Part shown: one piece after another, positions 17,418-25,615 of the stretch
How positions within the stretch are numbered: the stretch's first letter is position 1
Layout of the letters: every line of letters starts with the position of its first letter
NCBI GenBank assembly: GCA_964574215.1
Contig: CAZNLR010000031.1
Span: 1-60,121 of the forward strand
Direction: 5' to 3'
Source of the DNA: GCA-2725625 sp964574215
GTDB taxonomy: Bacteria > Pseudomonadota > Alphaproteobacteria > Rhodospirillales > UBA2165
Length of the DNA: 60,121 bases
Notes under the pieces: generated by a model
The model's input: only the letters and a program-made list of their open reading frames with translations
Database searches by the model: none
What the model was told of the DNA's origin: nothing
Position numbers and translations under genes: made by a program

Positions 17418-19055
17418 ATGCCCGAAGATCAAAAAACAGCCGAGGACTTGACGTCTGAAGGCCGCAAGTCGAAAAACGGTGACTATGAAATTTGGTTCGA
17501 ACCTGCGTCAGAGCGCGTACGGGTCGAATTTAACGGCACCTGGATCGCCGATTCCTCCCAGGCGCTGATCGCCCATGAAACCCGTGTGCCGCCGACTTAC
17601 TATTTTCCCATGGACGACGTGCATATGGAGCATCTGGAAAAAACCGATCACCAGACCCATTGCCCGTTCAAAGGAAACGCCAGCTATTGGACCATTGCGG
17701 TAGGCGACGCGTGCGAGGAAAACGCCGTTTGGAGTTATGAAGACCCATACCCGGATGGTGAAGAACTCAGGGGTTACGTATCCTTCTACCAGAACAAGGT
17801 GAACGCCATTTATGAAGGCGCCGAGGAAGTCGCCTTCCTCAACGGCAAGCAGGATAGTTTGCATGCCAATACGCTGGCCGGCTGGCTGCTGGAAGAGGCC
17901 TGGAAAGCGGAGACAGCCGATCAACTGGTTTTCAAATTTTGCCAATACCTTCATGACAATGGATATCCCATCGCGCGCATGACCGTCATCATTCCGACGC
18001 TTCATCCCCAGGTGTTCGCCACTGTTTTGGTATGGCGGGAGGATTCTCCGGAAGTCAATGTGATCTTGGAATCCCATGATGTCCTGCATCAGCCGAAATT
18101 TGCCGATAGTCCGTTTGCACCCATCATTAAGGGGGCCGGTGGTGTCCGCCGCCGTCTCGAAGGCGATGATCCAAAGCTGGATTTTCCCGTTGTCAAAGAT
18201 CTTCACGAAGAAGGCGCGACCGATTACGCCGCCATGCCCTTCACCTTCTCGGATGGTCAGATAAACGTCATGTCAATGACCTCGTTTGCGGAAGGCGGTT
18301 TCTCGACGGCACATCTCGGGCAAATTCACGAGATTTTGCCTATGCTGGGCCGCCTGTTTGAAGTGCATGCTCAGAAGCGGACATCAATTGCATTGCTGGA
18401 AACCTATCTGGGCCGGCGAACCGGCCGCCGTGTATTGGAAGGGCAGGTCAAACACGGCGACGGCGAACACATTCACGCCATCATCTGGTTCTGCGATTTC
18501 CGCGATTCGACGGCACTATCGGAAAGCATGGAGCAGGAAACCTACCTTCTTCATCTCAACCGGTTTTTTCACTGTATGGCTGGAGCAATCCTCGAAAACG
18601 GCGGCGAGGTGCTGCGCTTTATCGGAGATGCGGTGTTGGCCATTTTTCCCATTGCCGGAGAAACCACTAAGGCCTGGGAAAACGCCACAGGGTCCTTGGA
18701 AGCCTGCCGCCGGGCGCTGAAGGCGGCGGATGACATCGCCGAAAGAATTGACGCCACCAACAATGAGCACAAGGAACTGCCGCCACTGAAATACGGCATC
18801 GGACTTCACCTGGGCGACGTTACCTACGGTAACATCGGTATTCCGGAACGGCTGGAATTTACGGTCATTGGATCTGCCGCCAACGAGGCGGCCCGGATTG
18901 AGAGCATGACCAAGGAATTGGAAGAGACCGTGCTGATATCCTCGACATTCGCAGATAATTTTCCGGGCAAGCTCAGATCTCTTGGCAACCATCATCTAAA
19001 AGGTCTGGATGGCGAACACGAACTCTTTTCTATGGCGAAGGATAAAAGTTCATAA
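17418..19055 (+). CDS. DUF427-class III adenylate/guanylate cyclase fusion
   Basis: A 545-residue protein in three parts. Residues 20-125 are a DUF427 domain (VRVEFNGTWIADS, then TYYFPMDDV and HCPFKGNASYW). Residues 145-330 are a helical, GAF-like region. Residues 345-540 are a class III cyclase catalytic domain with metal-binding Asp360 (CDFRDS) and Asp404 (RFIGDAVLAIF), 44 residues apart as in active cyclases, and IGLHLGDVTYGNIG later. It probably makes cAMP, but nucleotide specificity is not certain. The ribosome-binding site is AAGGAG. A single gene. Confidence 0.87.
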   Translation: MPEDQKTAEDLTSEGRKSKNGDYEIWFEPASERVRVEFNGTWIADSSQALIAHETRVPPTYYFPMDDVHMEHLEKTDHQTHCPFKGNASYWTIAVGDACEENAVWSYEDPYPDGEELRGYVSFYQNKVNAIYEGAEEVAFLNGKQDSLHANTLAGWLLEEAWKAETADQLVFKFCQYLHDNGYPIARMTVIIPTLHPQVFATVLVWREDSPEVNVILESHDVLHQPKFADSPFAPIIKGAGGVRRRLEGDDPKLDFPVVKDLHEEGATDYAAMPFTFSDGQINVMSMTSFAEGGFSTAHLGQIHEILPMLGRLFEVHAQKRTSIALLETYLGRRTGRRVLEGQVKHGDGEHIHAIIWFCDFRDSTALSESMEQETYLLHLNRFFHCMAGAILENGGEVLRFIGDAVLAIFPIAGETTKAWENATGSLEACRRALKAADDIAERIDATNNEHKELPPLKYGIGLHLGDVTYGNIGIPERLEFTVIGSAANEAARIESMTKELEETVLISSTFADNFPGKLRSLGNHHLKGLDGEHELFSMAKDKSS

Positions 19056-19248
19056 CCGCAATTTGCCGCATTAGATTCAACTCGAACTTTACCGGTTCCG
19101 GCTCCGAATACTTGTGATTGCTCCAACCCCACATTTACTGCACAAAATGCAATTGGAAATGATTTTGATCGGAGGTCAAGCTGTCGAAGTCATACCTGTA
19201 AAGTGAAAATTTTTTTATTTTGCAGAATGTTCTGAAAAATTAATTGTG

Positions 19249-21405
19249 ATGGCGAAACAAGATAACGCAGTGTCGGATAGCCGGCGAAGACAAATTGATT
19301 TGTGGATGTCGAAAAACGGGCTGATACCCGACGATATTGATGAAGCCGTTTCCGTTGCCATTGATTTGTTGCGCGCGGCGGACATTGAAACTGCCAGACA
19401 AATATTGCAGAGAATCTTGGAAATCCGATCGAACCATTCGGTCGCCCTCCATTATTTGGGGGTCGCCGCCTTTCAGACCGGACGATTGGATCAGGCGGAA
19501 AAACTAATTGGCAAGGCTTTGCGGATAGAACCCAACGATTTTAAGGCTTTAACAAATCTGGGAAATGTGTATCGAAATCAAGGCCGGTTGAACGAAGCCG
19601 CGGATTTGTACCGGGCCTCGTTAGACATATCGCCAAATTATCGCGTCGCCGCTCAAAATTTGGGTGTGGTACTGATTGACCAAGGCCGCCTAACCAAAGC
19701 TATTGAAATACTCGGGACGGCCGTAAAAGAGAATCCCGAGAATGTTGACCTATGCTGCACTTTCGTCAATGCTCAAATTGAGTTGGGATTTCACCGCGAA
19801 GCATTATCGGTGTGTCGCGAATGCTCAGATCAAAATCCAGGACATCCTAAACCACTAAGGATTATAGCCCGCTTACTTCCGATGATATCGGATCTTGCGT
19901 TCAACGATACGGTTGAAAATTTACTCGTTCGCTGCTTTCAGCATCCTGAGGTGGAAAGCTTTGGTTTGAGAGGGTTAACCGAGCGGAACCTGATTAATTG
20001 TTTACCGGCTGCAATTGATTTCTCATTCGGTATGACTGATAAAGTTTCAAGTCCACTGCTATGCGCCTTTCTCGAGAATGAATTCACTACCCATTCAGGT
20101 TTAGAACAAATAATTACAAATTATCGGCGTCAGTTACTGGTTAACGCGGACAAGCCGGAAATAGGAAATTCTCTAGATCCTTCGTTAATTCCTCTTTACC
20201 TGGCGATAGCTTGCCAGTGCCATCTCAATGACTTTATTTTTGATGAGACGCCGGAAGAATTAGGTTTGGTCGACCAACTGATACGAAAATTCACGGTTGA
20301 ACTAGAGTCGAAAGCGTCTATCGATATTGCAGTAATGGCGATAATAGCCGCTTATCGGCCTCTTGATATTCACCCCTTTGCGAACAGCTTGTCGTCAACG
20401 TTGGCGTTGATCCATGAAAATAGGGGGGACAAACTCGTAAAGTGGCAAATTACCGATAAAGAAATCGAACGAAAGGTGAAATCTGAACTTCCTACGATTG
20501 GCCTTGTTGGCGGTGAGGTGACAAAAGCAGTCCAATCTCAGTACGAGGAAAGCCCCTATCCCCGCTGGCATAAAATTAATCAGGTCGAAGCAAATCCGTA
20601 CAACACCGTTATGACAACGGAAATTCCGGCGCTAAAGGATCGTTCGTTAAATTGGCCCAGGGATCCCAAAATTTTGGTGGCCGGAGGTGGTACCGGTCAG
20701 CAACCGATTACCACTGCCGTCTCGATTGCCAACGCCGAAATACTTGCAATTGATCTGAGCTTGTCCAGTCTGGCTTACGCCAAACGGATGGCAGCGGAAA
20801 GAAATATCAACAATATAAATTTCGCCCAGGCCGATCTCCAAACTCTGGGAGACCTCAAGGAGCGTTTTGATCTGATTGAATGCAGCGGGGTGCTTCATCA
20901 TTTGGCGGATCCGATTGCGGGATGGCGTGTTCTGACTGGCATTTTGCAAGAGTCCGGCTTTATGAAAATTGCCTTATACTCAGAAACCGCTCGTCAAGAT
21001 GTGGTTGCAGCGCGAAAACTAATTTCGGAAAAGAAATTACAGGCGACGCCGGAAGGTATTCGCACTTGTCGTCGCTTACTAATGGACCTGCCAATTGATC
21101 ATCCTGCTCGGCGGGTCGTTCGATATCGGGATTTTTTTGCCATGCCGGAATGCCGGGATCTATTGTTCCACGTTCAGGAGCACCGCTTCACTATTCCCCA
21201 AATTCAAAAGGCGTTAAATGAGCTTGATTTAGCGTTTCTCGGTTTCACTTTCGGCGGCCAACCCGTTGGAAAGGTGACGGCCGGAAATTCAAATCGGCAA
21301 AATTCAATGCCTGATCCATCATTACTCGAAGATTGGCATGAATATGAGCAGACTAATCCTGATATTTTTACCAGCATGTATCAGTTCTGGGTTTGCAAGC
21401 GCTGA
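19249..21405 (+). CDS. TPR-repeat methyltransferase
   Basis: A 718-residue protein. The N-terminal third carries about four TPR repeats (residues 35-190; e.g. ALHYLGVAAFQTGRLDQAE, ALTNLGNVYRNQGRLNEAA). A linker with QYEESPYPRW follows, then a class I SAM methyltransferase with motif I ILVAGGGTGQQP near 473 and IECSGVLHHLADP near 543. TPR-methyltransferase proteins of this kind modify unknown substrates. ATG at 19249 directly follows an in-frame GTG. The gene is more AT-rich and uses more A/T-ending codons than its neighbours, which may indicate transfer. Confidence 0.85.
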   Translation: MAKQDNAVSDSRRRQIDLWMSKNGLIPDDIDEAVSVAIDLLRAADIETARQILQRILEIRSNHSVALHYLGVAAFQTGRLDQAEKLIGKALRIEPNDFKALTNLGNVYRNQGRLNEAADLYRASLDISPNYRVAAQNLGVVLIDQGRLTKAIEILGTAVKENPENVDLCCTFVNAQIELGFHREALSVCRECSDQNPGHPKPLRIIARLLPMISDLAFNDTVENLLVRCFQHPEVESFGLRGLTERNLINCLPAAIDFSFGMTDKVSSPLLCAFLENEFTTHSGLEQIITNYRRQLLVNADKPEIGNSLDPSLIPLYLAIACQCHLNDFIFDETPEELGLVDQLIRKFTVELESKASIDIAVMAIIAAYRPLDIHPFANSLSSTLALIHENRGDKLVKWQITDKEIERKVKSELPTIGLVGGEVTKAVQSQYEESPYPRWHKINQVEANPYNTVMTTEIPALKDRSLNWPRDPKILVAGGGTGQQPITTAVSIANAEILAIDLSLSSLAYAKRMAAERNINNINFAQADLQTLGDLKERFDLIECSGVLHHLADPIAGWRVLTGILQESGFMKIALYSETARQDVVAARKLISEKKLQATPEGIRTCRRLLMDLPIDHPARRVVRYRDFFAMPECRDLLFHVQEHRFTIPQIQKALNELDLAFLGFTFGGQPVGKVTAGNSNRQNSMPDPSLLEDWHEYEQTNPDIFTSMYQFWVCKR

Positions 21406-21513
21406 GATTTTTCCCGGCATACTTCGGGACAGGGGCAAAATCGACGACCTGGAACCCTCGCTGCTTCTACGCTAGGATTTCAAGTCTTTGCAGCAGAAGG
21501 GCAAAACGCGTCC

Positions 21514-22266
21514 ATGATTCAAGTCGAAGGATTGGTCAAAAGGTTTAACCCGGTGGAGGCCCTCAGCGGGTTGGATTTTACCGCCCGAGACGGTGAAGTA
21601 ACCGGCTTGATCGGTCCCAACGGTGCGGGGAAGACGACGGCGCTAAGAATTCTCTGCACGGTAATGCGGCCCGACGAAGGAATTGCCCAAATCGACGGGT
21701 TCGATACGGTTGGACAGCGCCTCGACGTGCAACGCCGTATCGGCGTTTTGCCCGATACCAGGGGACTTTATCCGAGGCTGACGGCGCGGGAGCATATCCG
21801 TTATTTCGGTCGCCTCCATGGCATGGGCGGTATCGAATTGGAAGGCAAAATAAACCAGTTGATTAATATCCTGGGCATGGAGGAAATCGCCGACCGCCGC
21901 GCCAAAGGGTTCTCCAAAGGCCAGGCCAGGAAACTTTCCATGGCTCGGGCGCTGGTGCACGATCCTCAGAACCTGATGCTGGACGAGCCCACCAATGGAC
22001 TGGACATCGCCACCTCGCGCGCCGTCCATGATATCATCCGCCGATTAAAAGGCCGGGGCCGCAGCATCCTTTTTTGCAGCCACATCATGCAGGAAGTGGT
22101 GTCCATCGCCGACCGGATCGTTGTCATTGCGGCGGGTCGGGCCGTGGCGCACGGGACAGTGGAGGAGCTTTACGCGCAAACAGGCTGTGATGACATAGAG
22201 GAAATGTTTCTCATGTTGACCAATGGCGGCGGCGGAACGCAGGCGGAGAAGCCCGTTGTTGCGTAG
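21514..22266 (+). CDS. ABC transporter ATP-binding protein, NatA-like
   Basis: A 250-residue ATPase with Walker A GPNGAGKTT near residue 36, signature FSKGQARKLSMA, Walker B NLMLDEPTNGLD and the H-loop FCSHIM. It matches NatA, the ATPase of Na+ or drug efflux ABC systems. The C-terminal codons overlap the permease gene by 44 nt, so the pair is translationally coupled. Confidence 0.9.
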   Translation: MIQVEGLVKRFNPVEALSGLDFTARDGEVTGLIGPNGAGKTTALRILCTVMRPDEGIAQIDGFDTVGQRLDVQRRIGVLPDTRGLYPRLTAREHIRYFGRLHGMGGIELEGKINQLINILGMEEIADRRAKGFSKGQARKLSMARALVHDPQNLMLDEPTNGLDIATSRAVHDIIRRLKGRGRSILFCSHIMQEVVSIADRIVVIAAGRAVAHGTVEELYAQTGCDDIEEMFLMLTNGGGGTQAEKPVVA

Positions 22267-23431
22267 CATTTTCGTCATATTTTCTAAGGAAGTGGTCGAT
22301 AACGGAAGGGACCGCCGGTCGTTACTGGTGGCCTTCATTTATCCCATGCTGGGGCCGTTGCTGTTGGGCGCGATAATTTCCGCCGTTGCCAACGTGATAA
22401 CGGCAAGTCCGGGGCAGAACCTGATCCTGCACATCCAGGGCGCCGCCAATGGACCGGCGCTGGTAAGTTTTCTACGTGGCAAGGGCGTTCAGCTATCTCC
22501 GGCGCCAAATGACATTAATGAGGCTGTGCGAACCGGCGCCGTCGACAACGTGCTCATCATTCCGTCCGGCCACAAAGAGGAATTCTCGGCCCAACGGACG
22601 GCTTCGATAAAATTCGTGGTTAATTCGTCGCGGCTGCCGGGTCTCATTGCCCTCAATCGGGTGTCTGGTCTGCTGGGAGAATTTAACCGGTCGACTTGGG
22701 GCAAGCGTATCCGGTCCAGGGGGGTGGACTATCAGGTGTTCAGACCGTTGAAGATCGACCATGTGAACGTATCTTCAGGCCGCCAGATTTTTGAGATACT
22801 GCTGTTCATGGTGCCGCCTTTGTTCATCTTCAACCTGTTCATGGGGGGCGTATACCTGTCGGTGGACGCCACCTCAGGGGAGCGGGAGCGGGGGTCGTTG
22901 GAACCGTTGCTGATTAACCCAGTGGAACGCTGGGGCTTTATGATGGGGAAATTCCTGGCGGCGACTTATTACACCGGGTTGGCGGTGATCGTCCAATTGC
23001 TTGCATTTAAAGTGGTTTTTATGATGGTCGGGCCGTCCATTGAAGCCTTCGGCAATACGCTGGAATGGGGGACGGTGTTGCTGGTGTTGGCAGTATCAAT
23101 TCCCTTGATGATGTTCGCCGTGGGCGTTCAGTTCATCATCGCCGCTTTGACCCGCAGCTACAAAGAGGCTCAAACCTATCTTGGCTTGCTGCCGTTGGTG
23201 CCGGGCATTCCCGGTATGGTGATGGTGTTTGCGCCGGTTCAGGCCCAGGATTGGATGATGAGCGTACCCATCCTGTCTCAAACCCTGCTGGTCGGCCAAT
23301 TGGTCAGGTCCGAGATCGTGCCGATGCAGGACATTTTGACGTCCATGGGGTCGTCATTGATCTACGCAGTGGTTCTCCTGCTCATCTGCGCCCGGCTATA
23401 TGAGCGGGAAAAACTGATTACCGGCGGCTAA
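22223..23431 (+). CDS. ABC transporter permease, NatB-like
   Basis: A 402-residue membrane protein. One transmembrane segment near residues 33-55 is followed by a large external domain (60-185) and five further segments (from about 190 to the C-terminus). The layout and the motif ATSGERERGSLEPLL are those of ABC2-type/NatB permeases. It forms an exporter with the upstream ATPase; the ion or drug carried is not known. It ends 4 nt into the convergent small gene. Confidence 0.88.
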   Translation: MAAAERRRRSPLLRSIFVIFSKEVVDNGRDRRSLLVAFIYPMLGPLLLGAIISAVANVITASPGQNLILHIQGAANGPALVSFLRGKGVQLSPAPNDINEAVRTGAVDNVLIIPSGHKEEFSAQRTASIKFVVNSSRLPGLIALNRVSGLLGEFNRSTWGKRIRSRGVDYQVFRPLKIDHVNVSSGRQIFEILLFMVPPLFIFNLFMGGVYLSVDATSGERERGSLEPLLINPVERWGFMMGKFLAATYYTGLAVIVQLLAFKVVFMMVGPSIEAFGNTLEWGTVLLVLAVSIPLMMFAVGVQFIIAALTRSYKEAQTYLGLLPLVPGIPGMVMVFAPVQAQDWMMSVPILSQTLLVGQLVRSEIVPMQDILTSMGSSLIYAVVLLLICARLYEREKLITGG

Positions 23432-23769
23432 AGATCCTGCCGATAGTCTATCGATGTGCCGTCGACCACCAACTCCGGGCAGTAATTCCGTAGGAGAAGC
23501 GCCGCCGAATGAGCCCGATGTCCTTTGGGCACGCGGACTCTGACGGCGGTCATGGAAATTTCATCCAGTTCTTCGGTGGACAGAATTTTAAACCCTAGCT
23601 GCTGGGCGATCTGATGGAATTTTTCCGGTGGGTCGATGACCACCAACGACGGCCGGTCGGCGGCGGCAAATGCACTGCTGCTTAACCAGGAGGCAAAAAA
23701 CCATCCGGCGAGAACGAAGGGCGCAACAGTCAGTCCCATGGCGATAAAACGTATTCTTATGCTTTTCAT
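23428..23769 (-). CDS. Small exported protein with S8-propeptide-like C-terminus
   Basis: A 113-residue protein with an N-terminal signal peptide (MKSIRIRFIAMGLTVAPFVL, cleavage likely after AFA near residue 35). The mature part reads LGFKILSTEELDEISMTAVRVRVPKG, then ALLLRNYCPELVVDGTSIDY. This resembles the segment that precedes the catalytic domain in many alphaproteobacterial subtilisin-like proteases (the P-x-G ... AL..LR..P..VDxNxxY pattern), but there is no protease domain. Its role is not known; an inhibitor-like function is speculation. Confidence 0.6.
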   Translation of the reverse strand: MKSIRIRFIAMGLTVAPFVLAGWFFASWLSSSAFAAADRPSLVVIDPPEKFHQIAQQLGFKILSTEELDEISMTAVRVRVPKGHRAHSAALLLRNYCPELVVDGTSIDYRQDL

Positions 23770-23949
23770 AGCGTCACCTGTACCAGTTCTTGATACGAAT
23801 CCTCAAAATACGAATCGCGGCTTAACGAAACGTTAATGCCGAAGCGGTGACGTTATTTAGATAAAAAAGAGGGGGGTGGCATCCACGCCGATGAGGGAGT
23901 CGTCTTCTGAGGGGGGGGGACGAGGGAACGACGCGGATGCCGAAAACGT

Positions 23950-24135
23950 TTATGCCATTTGCCGGTGTTCTGAGTACGAATTGTCGATACCTTGGACACG
24001 ATCACGCTCATCAAGGCGTAGGGCTTCAAGCATTGCCTCTTCTTCGGTCCGACATATTCCTACCATGGTGAAAATCTGTGTATCGAAGATAACCCATTCA
24101 CCGGTTGTATCCTGGTACTGGACTGAGTAGCGCAT
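23950..24135 (-). CDS. Small conserved-looking hypothetical protein
   Basis: A 61-residue protein that I do not recognise. It has a very strong ribosome-binding site (AAGGAGAGGG) 4 nt before its ATG, which is the main reason to accept it. The sequence is strand-rich then helical (GEWVIFDTQIFTMVGICRTE, then AMLEALRLDERDRVQG) and looks like a compact folded domain with no export signal. The region between it and the upstream small gene (23770-23949) holds no other gene. Confidence 0.65.
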   Translation of the reverse strand: MRYSVQYQDTTGEWVIFDTQIFTMVGICRTEEEAMLEALRLDERDRVQGIDNSYSEHRQMA

Positions 24136-24307
24136 TCTGCCCTCTCCTTTTTTGTGATGTCCTTCTGTGAGAGGAAATTAGCCTGCAATTATTACGATTC
24201 AGTGAATCAAACTTAATATTCGCAAAAATATCGAATCAAACTGCAAATTGACGGTAAAAGCGTAATCGGCCATGGTGCCTCAATCGGTCTTAGGTCGGGG
24301 AGAGAAA

Positions 24308-25345
24308 ATGAAAAAACCAAGTAAATCAAAGAGAAAAGCCGCCGCTAAAAAAATGGTAAATAAAAAGCGTCCGGTGGTGATCGATCTGCACGGTCATATC
24401 GTCGTGCCCGAGGTTTTCGCCATCACCAAGAAATATTCCCTGCATAACCGCATCGGACTTAAGAATCGTACCAGTCTTGGAAATGTCAAAAAATCCCAGG
24501 AAAGTTTCGCCCGCATGATCGACCCGGCGTTGCGGCTGAAAGACATGGATCGCATGGGTGTGGATATGCAGGTGATTTCGCCCAGTTTGATCCATCAGAA
24601 CACGGCCTCTTTGAAAGGCGAGAGGGCGTTGAAACTGGTGCAAAAGGTCAATGACGGCGTCGCCGAAGCGGTGGCCGATAATCCCGACCGTATCGCCGGT
24701 CTCGGCATGGTGCCGTTTCACGAGCCCAAGTTGGCGGTCAAGGAATTGGATCGGCTGGTTAACCGGCTGGGCTTGCGCGGTGTGGAAATTCCCACTTACG
24801 TTAACGGCATGGAGTTGGGTGATAAGGCCTTCCGGCCGTTCTGGCGCAAGGCGGAAAAACTGGATATTCCCGTTTTTCTTCATCCTGCCGGTAATTCGGA
24901 TCAGCGGCTGCACAAGTTCGGCATGGCCTTTACGGTCGGCCAGCCCTATGAGGAAACCCTGGCCCTCTCGTCGCTGATCTACGACGGGGTGATGGACCGG
25001 TTTCCCAAGCTCAAGGTTCTGGTCGCCCATGGCGGCGGCTATTTGCCGTATTATGCGGGCCGGCAGGACAGCGCCCACCGGGCGGGTACCGACGGCGCCA
25101 AGCTCAAAGGGGATATCAGTTCCTACATCCGCAAATTTTACTACGAGACGGTGATCTTCAATCCCGACATGCTGGACTTCCTGGCGACCAAAGTCAGCAC
25201 GCGGCAAATCCTGATGGGCACCGATTATCCGTTTGGCGAAAAGCGCCCGATCACGTTCATCAAAAAAGCCAGAACCCTATCGGATAATCAGAAGGAAGCC
25301 GTTCTGGGAAAGAACGCGGCCAGACTGTTGAAGATCAGAATTTGA
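24308..25345 (+). CDS. Amidohydrolase family protein, ACMSD-like
   Basis: A 345-residue TIM-barrel protein of the amidohydrolase 2 / ACMSD type. It shows an HxH-like metal motif in DLHGHIVVPEVF, then VDMQVISPSLIHQNTA, FLHPAG, VLVAHGGGYLPYYAGR and LMGTDYPFGE. Members act as metal-dependent decarboxylases or hydrolases of dienoic or aromatic acids. A GGGGAGAG ribosome-binding site supports the ATG at 24308. The first 20 residues are a Lys/Ala-rich leader with no counterpart in the family; an in-frame ATG at 24353 would remove most of it. Confidence 0.85.
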   Translation: MKKPSKSKRKAAAKKMVNKKRPVVIDLHGHIVVPEVFAITKKYSLHNRIGLKNRTSLGNVKKSQESFARMIDPALRLKDMDRMGVDMQVISPSLIHQNTASLKGERALKLVQKVNDGVAEAVADNPDRIAGLGMVPFHEPKLAVKELDRLVNRLGLRGVEIPTYVNGMELGDKAFRPFWRKAEKLDIPVFLHPAGNSDQRLHKFGMAFTVGQPYEETLALSSLIYDGVMDRFPKLKVLVAHGGGYLPYYAGRQDSAHRAGTDGAKLKGDISSYIRKFYYETVIFNPDMLDFLATKVSTRQILMGTDYPFGEKRPITFIKKARTLSDNQKEAVLGKNAARLLKIRI

Positions 25346-25491
25346 AATTCTGCGTCATTAGTTTCAATGACCGCGAAGTCCGATAATAGCCAACGACTTA
25401 CATTCTCGCTCTGCCGATAAAATTTTTCGTGTTTTGCCAGTTTGAGATGACACTCCTGATTTCCAGAACGGGTTGGTATTATTATCAAATT

Positions 25492-25533
25492 CTCCCTACG
25501 TTTAATACTGGTACTCCCTACGTTTAATACTGG
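25492..25533. repeat. Two-copy 20-bp tandem repeat upstream of the histidine kinase
   Basis: The 20-bp unit CTCCCTACGTTTAATACTGG occurs twice (25492-25511 and 25514-25533) with a 2-bp spacer, so the period is 22 bp. The two copies are identical. It sits about 80 bp upstream of the kinase start in a 270-nt gap (25346-25615) with no other gene. Confidence 0.85.
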
Positions 25534-25615
25534 GCATTTTGGGAATGTCGATTTAACATGTGATGGAGGCTATTTGACCCGATCTCTAATGCTAGAGAAA
25601 TAATACTTATTTCTG

